The translations under genes and the position numbers were made by a program. Source: Streptomyces cavernicola (GTDB lineage: Bacteria > Actinomycetota > Actinomycetes > Streptomycetales > Streptomycetaceae). Taken from it: a stretch of 64,000 bases of DNA. The stretch spans positions 155,607 to 219,606 of the forward strand of contig NZ_JASCIQ010000009.1 of the NCBI RefSeq assembly GCF_029968035.1. The letters are read 5' to 3'. This document shows, in pieces, positions 60,468 through 64,000 of this stretch; position 1 is the first letter of the stretch, and the number at the start of each line of letters is the position of its first letter. Below the pieces are notes generated by a model. The model was not told where the DNA came from. It searched no databases and saw nothing but the letters and a program-made list of their open reading frames with translations.

Positions 60468-60509
60468 GCCCGTGGGGTTCATCTGGTTGGGCCCGTGGGG
60501 TTCATCTGG
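60468..60509. repeat. 19-bp direct repeat at the sortase 3' end
   Basis: GCCCGTGGGGTTCATCTGG occurs at 60468-60486 and 60491-60509. The second copy includes the sortase stop codon. A recent local duplication is likely. Confidence 0.8.
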
Positions 60510-61275
60510 CTTGTACGGACTTCAGCTTTCCCCACACCACGAGCCGGTACGTGGAGGTGAACTCGGGCGTGCACGTGGTCAGGGTGATGTAGTACCCGCG
60601 CTCCCCGTACCCGGCCCCCGGCCGCACCGAGCTGCGCGGCACCGGGTCGATGACGCCGCCGTCGCTCGGCAGGGTCCGGGCGAGGGTGCGGTCCACGACG
60701 TACGTATAGGCCGCGTCCTCGGTCAGCACCTCGATCCGGTCCCCGGACCGCAGCCGGTTCACGTACCGGAACGGCTCGCCGTGGGTGTTGCGGTGCCCGG
60801 CCACGGCGAAGTTCCCGGCCCGACCGGGCTGCGCGGTGCGCGGGTAGTGCCCCACGTACCCCTTGTCGAGCACCCCCGCCTTGCCGACCCCCTCGGCCAC
60901 GGGCACGCGGACGCCGAGCTCGGGGATGGAGAGGACGGCGTAGGCCTGGTCCCAGCGGGGTGGGGTCCGGCGCTGTTCGGTCGCGGTGGGGCCGGGGCTC
61001 GGGTCGGGGTCGTCTTCAGCGAGGCCGTCGGCGGGGGCGGGGTCCGTGGGCTCGGGGTCCATGGGCTCCCCCCGCTCCCCCCACTCCTCCTCCAACGCCG
61101 CCACCTTGGCCTCGGCCGCGTCCCGGGCCTGCCGGTTGGTCCACCACAGCTGGTGCACGACGAGCAGCAGCAGGACGACCCCGACGGTCACGGCGATCTC
61201 GCCCCCGCACCAGGCGGCCCGCGCGAACCGGGACCGCCGGGCCCCCTGCACGACCACCGGAACCCGCTCCCGCAC
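60502..61275 (-). CDS. Class E sortase
   Basis: This 257-residue protein starts at GTG 61275 with GGAGG 6 bases upstream. A basic N-terminus and one membrane helix (GEIAVTVGVVLLLLVVHQLW) are followed by an acidic, Pro-rich stem. The sortase domain then has the catalytic His in AVAGHRNTHGEPF, Cys in TLTTCTPEF and Arg in TYRLVVWG. The TLTTC..F form is class E. It would attach LAXTG proteins such as chaplins to the cell wall, and the LAETG protein at 51962-52735 is a candidate client. Its 3' end lies in a 19-bp duplication. Confidence 0.9.
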   Translation of the reverse strand: MRERVPVVVQGARRSRFARAAWCGGEIAVTVGVVLLLLVVHQLWWTNRQARDAAEAKVAALEEEWGERGEPMDPEPTDPAPADGLAEDDPDPSPGPTATEQRRTPPRWDQAYAVLSIPELGVRVPVAEGVGKAGVLDKGYVGHYPRTAQPGRAGNFAVAGHRNTHGEPFRYVNRLRSGDRIEVLTEDAAYTYVVDRTLARTLPSDGGVIDPVPRSSVRPGAGYGERGYYITLTTCTPEFTSTYRLVVWGKLKSVQAR

Positions 61276-61413
61276 GGCGCCTCCCTCCTCGGAGGGCCGG
61301 AGGATAAGCCGTACGACCGCAACTCACCAGAGCCACACCGGCACACGGCCCGCTCCGGACGGAACCGAAACGGCCCTGCACCGATCCCCGACCACGGCAG
61401 TACGGTGTCCACC

Positions 61414-62397
61414 ATGCGCCCCGAAACGGATCACACCGCCGAAGCCGAACGCCTGCTGCGTACTGCGGCGCAGTACCCCGAGGACGCCGAACAACTGCTC
61501 CTGCACGCCGCCGCCCACCTGGAACTCGCCGGCGAACGCGAGCGGGCCACGACCCTCTACGACGACCTGATCGCCCGCACGCCCAAGCATCCGTCCCTGG
61601 TCCGCGCACTGAAGGCGTCCAACCTCTGGGAGTACGGCCACGAGGCCGAGGCCCGCGCGATCATCGACGGCATCCGCAACGCCGCCCCGCGCGACCCGGA
61701 GCCGTGGGTCATCGCGGCGGAGTCCCTCGAGTCCCACGACGAACTCCACCAGGCGCACGAGGTGTTCACGGAGGCAGCGACCCTCCTGATTCCGGAGACG
61801 GGCCCGACCCCTCCGGACACCCTCCCCCTCCTCCTCGGCCGCCACCGCGTCCGCCGCCTCCTCGGCCTGGACCACGACACGTGGGACATCAGGGCCGACG
61901 AGTCCAGCACGGCCACGGTCCCCCTCGACGAGCTGCACGACCCGAAGCGCATCTGGTCCCTCGGCTCCGAGGACCCCACGGAACTCCGCGCCGAGATCGC
62001 CCGCCTCCGCGCCGAACTCGGCACGTACCGCGCGGCCCTCTCCCGCCCGTACCCGGTGGCGGTCCTGCACTGGCCGAGCACGGAACTCGCCGAACTCCTC
62101 GCGGCGTACCCGTCGTTGGCCTCGGAGTACCCCTCCCACGAGGAACACCTCGCGACCATAGAGGCATCCCTGAGGGAGCTCGCGAACTCCGGCACCCCCA
62201 ACCTCGGCATCGTCACGGCAACGGTCCCTTCGTACGAGGCTTTCGCAGCCTCCGAGGCGTCATCTCCGGAGGACGCCTCGCTGCTACCGCAGTACGCGAC
62301 GACGCTGGCGGCGCGGGGACGGGCTGTTGAGTGGCCGCCGAGGGGGGAGTGTTGGTGTGGGTCGGGGGTCTCTTACGGGGAATGTCATGGGGGGTGA
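61414..62397 (+). CDS. TPR protein with a C-terminal SEC-C zinc motif
   Basis: From ATG 61414 the protein has 327 residues; GTG 61405 is an alternative. The N-terminal half is helical TPR-like repeats (AERLLRTAAQYPEDAEQLLL, AGERERATTLYDDLIARTPK, HEAEARAIIDGIRNAAPRDP). The C-terminus ends with ECWCGSGVSYGECHGG, a SEC-C CxCxSGxxxxxCH-type zinc motif as on SecA and many regulators. It is probably an adaptor binding protein partners. Function is unknown. Its end borders a decayed gene and lower-GC DNA. Confidence 0.78.
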   Translation: MRPETDHTAEAERLLRTAAQYPEDAEQLLLHAAAHLELAGERERATTLYDDLIARTPKHPSLVRALKASNLWEYGHEAEARAIIDGIRNAAPRDPEPWVIAAESLESHDELHQAHEVFTEAATLLIPETGPTPPDTLPLLLGRHRVRRLLGLDHDTWDIRADESSTATVPLDELHDPKRIWSLGSEDPTELRAEIARLRAELGTYRAALSRPYPVAVLHWPSTELAELLAAYPSLASEYPSHEEHLATIEASLRELANSGTPNLGIVTATVPSYEAFAASEASSPEDASLLPQYATTLAARGRAVEWPPRGECWCGSGVSYGECHGG

Positions 62398-62409
62398 GGG
62401 AGGCGTCTC

Positions 62410-62602
62410 CTCGCCCGTACCACCGGGAGCTCGCTAATTCACGCAGTGCGTCGACGTCGGCGAGCGCCCGGTGGAGCGGCACAGGGCACGAACCCTTGCG
62501 CATCGATGCACAGGCCGAACTCACCGAGCACATCGCGAAGTTCAGCAGGCACAGCACTGATCTTCGCGAGGCTCCGCACTCCCCCAAGCGATCACCTGAC
62601 AC
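62410..62602 (-). pseudogene. Decayed fragment of a DEDDh-type exonuclease
   Basis: Reading leftward, one frame gives AKISAVPAELRDVLGEFGLC followed by IDAQGFVPC, then a stop. A second frame gives PVPLHRALADVDALRELASS. HRALADVDALREL resembles the third conserved motif (HxAxxD) of DnaQ/oligoribonuclease-like exonucleases. Joining them needs one frameshift, so this looks like the 3' remnant of a broken gene. A stand-alone 46-residue reading of the first frame (62439-62579, GTG start) is the alternative. Evidence is short and partial. Confidence 0.35.
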
Positions 62603-62655
62603 GGCCCGATCCCCGTACGCTGTCGATGACGAGCTGCATAGAGAGGGGCAAGCCC

Positions 62656-63906
62656 GTGTCTTCAGACGCTACCCCCGACCCGTTCACGGAGCCGGTCGCA
62701 TTCGGCCAGCGCATGCAGATCCTGCGGACCCGACGCGGCATGAGCCGGTCGGTGCTGGCCGGGCTGGTAGGTAAATCCCCGAGCTGGGTCAAGCAAGTTG
62801 AAGGTGGACGCCTTCACATGCCGAAGCTGCCCATGGTTCTGCGGATCGCGGAGGTCCTCCGTGTACGTGATCTCTCCGACCTAACCGGCGACCAGTCCAT
62901 GTCGGTCGACTTGTTCATCGGCCCCGGACACGCCCGCCTGCCCCAAGTCCGCGACGCCATCAACGCGTATCCCATGACCACGCAACGTGAGGCCACGCCT
63001 ACGGCGCACCTCCGGGAGCGGCTGTCCCGCGCGTGGAGCGCTCGGCATTCCTCTCCTGACCACAGAGATGTCATCGGCGCTCTGCTGCCAGATCTGATCC
63101 GCGATGCGCAGCAGGCCGCCTGGCAAGCCGATTCCATGGGTGAACGCCGAGCTGCCCAGGCCGTCTTGGCCGAGGTCTACAGCCTGAGTCAGTTCTTCCT
63201 CGCCTACCAGCCCGACTCATCTCTGCTGTGGCGCGTGGTCGAGCGCAGCCTGATCGCGGCGCAGGAGTCAGAAGATCCGCATGCCCTAGGTGTCGCCTCC
63301 TGGTTGGCCACGCAGGCTCACCGCGACAGTGGACACGCCCATTTCGACGCTGCGAATGCAGTGAACCTGGAGACTCTGCGCTACCTGGAACCGCTTCTCC
63401 CCGATGCGAACCATGACGTCCTCGCGATGGCGGGAGCGCTTCAATTCGAAGCTGGCTACACGGCCGCACGCCGCGGGGACACGGGCACGGCATGGCGTTA
63501 CTGGGACACAGCACGGGCCATGGCCGAGCGGCTCCCCGCCGACTACTTCCACCACGTCACCTCATTCTCTCGGGCCGTCATGGGTGCGCACGCCGTGACG
63601 GTCGCGGTCGAACTACACGCCGGTGGCGAGAGCGTCCGGCAGGCCGCTGCAGCAGATGCATCGACGATTCCGTCACGGCCTCGACGTGCTCGGCACCGTA
63701 TCGAGGAAGCTCGCGGCTATCAGCTTGATGGCCAAGCTGAGGCTGCTCTCGCGGCCCTCGACAAGGCCTATGAAGCAGCGCCGGAGACCATCCGCTACAA
63801 CGGCTACGCCCGTCGCATCGTCCTAGAGGAGGCCGACTCGAAGAGTCCCGCGCAGCGACGCAGAGCCAGTGAACTAGCCGTAAAGATCGGTCTGTTGGCG
63901 GCCTGA
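62656..63906 (+). CDS. XRE-family regulator with C-terminal TPR-like helices
   Basis: From GTG 62656 (GAGAGGGGC upstream) the protein has 416 residues. An N-terminal XRE helix-turn-helix (FGQRMQILRTRRGMSRSVLA ... GKSPSWVKQVEGGRLHMP) is followed by a long helical region resembling tetratricopeptide repeats (about 150-416). This type of HTH/TPR regulator is common in Streptomyces and often linked to mobile or variable regions. The gene is noticeably less GC-rich than its left-hand neighbours and uses A/T-ending codons more often, which fits acquisition by transfer. A U-tailed hairpin terminator follows immediately. Confidence 0.82.
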   Translation: MSSDATPDPFTEPVAFGQRMQILRTRRGMSRSVLAGLVGKSPSWVKQVEGGRLHMPKLPMVLRIAEVLRVRDLSDLTGDQSMSVDLFIGPGHARLPQVRDAINAYPMTTQREATPTAHLRERLSRAWSARHSSPDHRDVIGALLPDLIRDAQQAAWQADSMGERRAAQAVLAEVYSLSQFFLAYQPDSSLLWRVVERSLIAAQESEDPHALGVASWLATQAHRDSGHAHFDAANAVNLETLRYLEPLLPDANHDVLAMAGALQFEAGYTAARRGDTGTAWRYWDTARAMAERLPADYFHHVTSFSRAVMGAHAVTVAVELHAGGESVRQAAAADASTIPSRPRRARHRIEEARGYQLDGQAEAALAALDKAYEAAPETIRYNGYARRIVLEEADSKSPAQRRRASELAVKIGLLAA

Positions 63907-63910
63907 ACAC

Positions 63911-63935
63911 GAGGGGGCACATTCTGTGCCCCCTC
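63911..63935 (+). terminator. Rho-independent terminator of the XRE gene
   Basis: GAGGGGGCAC pairs perfectly with GTGCCCCCTC across loop ATTCT and is followed by TCCTTTCT. It starts 5 bases after the stop codon. Confidence 0.88.
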
Positions 63936-64000
63936 TCCTTTCTCAGCGCACCTACGGTCAGCCCACACGTGACTACCGAAGACCCCCGCGACCGAGCGAC

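Noticed and set aside
62439..62579. A stand-alone 46-residue gene
   Set aside because: It can be read from GTG with a GGGGGA upstream, but the better explanation is a frameshifted exonuclease remnant; kept as a pseudogene with low confidence.

Overview
This window looks like a piece of a Streptomyces chromosome core. Coding DNA is very GC-rich with strong third-position bias, GTG and TTG starts are common, gene pairs often overlap by ATGA or GTGA, and several gene sets are Streptomyces hallmarks: cebFG-bglC, cdgA, a DasR-type chb gene and cslA-glxA-cslZ. From memory, the order follows the S. coelicolor SCO2796 to about SCO2850 region. That is recall, not a search.

Layout. 0-3 kb: the end of the cello-oligosaccharide importer (cebF partial, cebG) and the beta-glucosidase bglC. 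3.4-10.4 kb: a two-component system with a small secreted partner, a spermidine-synthase-like protein, a small prim-pol-like protein, an HTH/TPR regulator resembling NsdA, and a histidine phosphatase. 10.6-14.9 kb: a tightly overlapped three-gene unit made of a Cas4/AddB-like Fe-S nuclease, an unrecognised 533-aa protein and an SF1 helicase. This is the best candidate here for an undescribed system. 15-21.3 kb: a small unknown protein, a second prim-pol-like protein that ends inside a tRNA-Lys gene, a secreted M6 metalloprotease, the c-di-GMP enzyme CdgA and a flavin monooxygenase. 21.6-30.4 kb: two divergent arms of a catabolic locus (two Asp/Glu-racemase/maleate-isomerase-fold proteins, a D-2-hydroxyacid dehydrogenase, an amidase, an EhuBCDA-type amino acid/ectoine importer and an IclR regulator). 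30.5-36.5 kb: two more identical tRNA-Lys genes, an acyl-CoA ligase, the LPMO chb with a DasR-type operator, an SPFH protein, a double peptidoglycan-binding protein and a GntR/FadR regulator. 36.8-43.3 kb: cslA-glxA and convergent cslZ (glucan synthesis and oxidation at hyphal tips), then a class F-type sortase with an exported partner. 44.3-52.7 kb: a HAD-IIA phosphatase, a 2-aminoethylphosphonate-type ABC importer with a phosphonatase-like hydrolase, FAD oxidoreductase and HutC-type regulator, then an LAETG cell-wall protein. 53-57.3 kb: a ROK regulator with a perfect palindrome facing a Gfo/Idh/MocA oxidoreductase and an HbpS-like protein, then a Uma2 protein and an FAH-family enzyme. 57.5-61.3 kb: a YidC paralogue with a DUF6412 protein, a sodium:solute symporter with a DUF3311 partner, and a class E sortase. 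61.4-64 kb: a TPR/SEC-C protein, a decayed exonuclease fragment and an XRE-type regulator in clearly lower-GC DNA, suggesting the edge of an accessory region.

Two themes recur. First, polysaccharide and cell-surface work: cello-oligosaccharide import, LPMO, CslA/GlxA/CslZ, sortases and a peptidoglycan-binding protein. Second, intergenic structure: a dispersed repeat family bounded by inverted C-rich/G-rich ends abuts gene 3' ends at five places plus one solo end, and three tRNA-Lys copies share flanking sequence. Many CDS starts were moved from the longest open frame to an internal start with a visible ribosome binding site.
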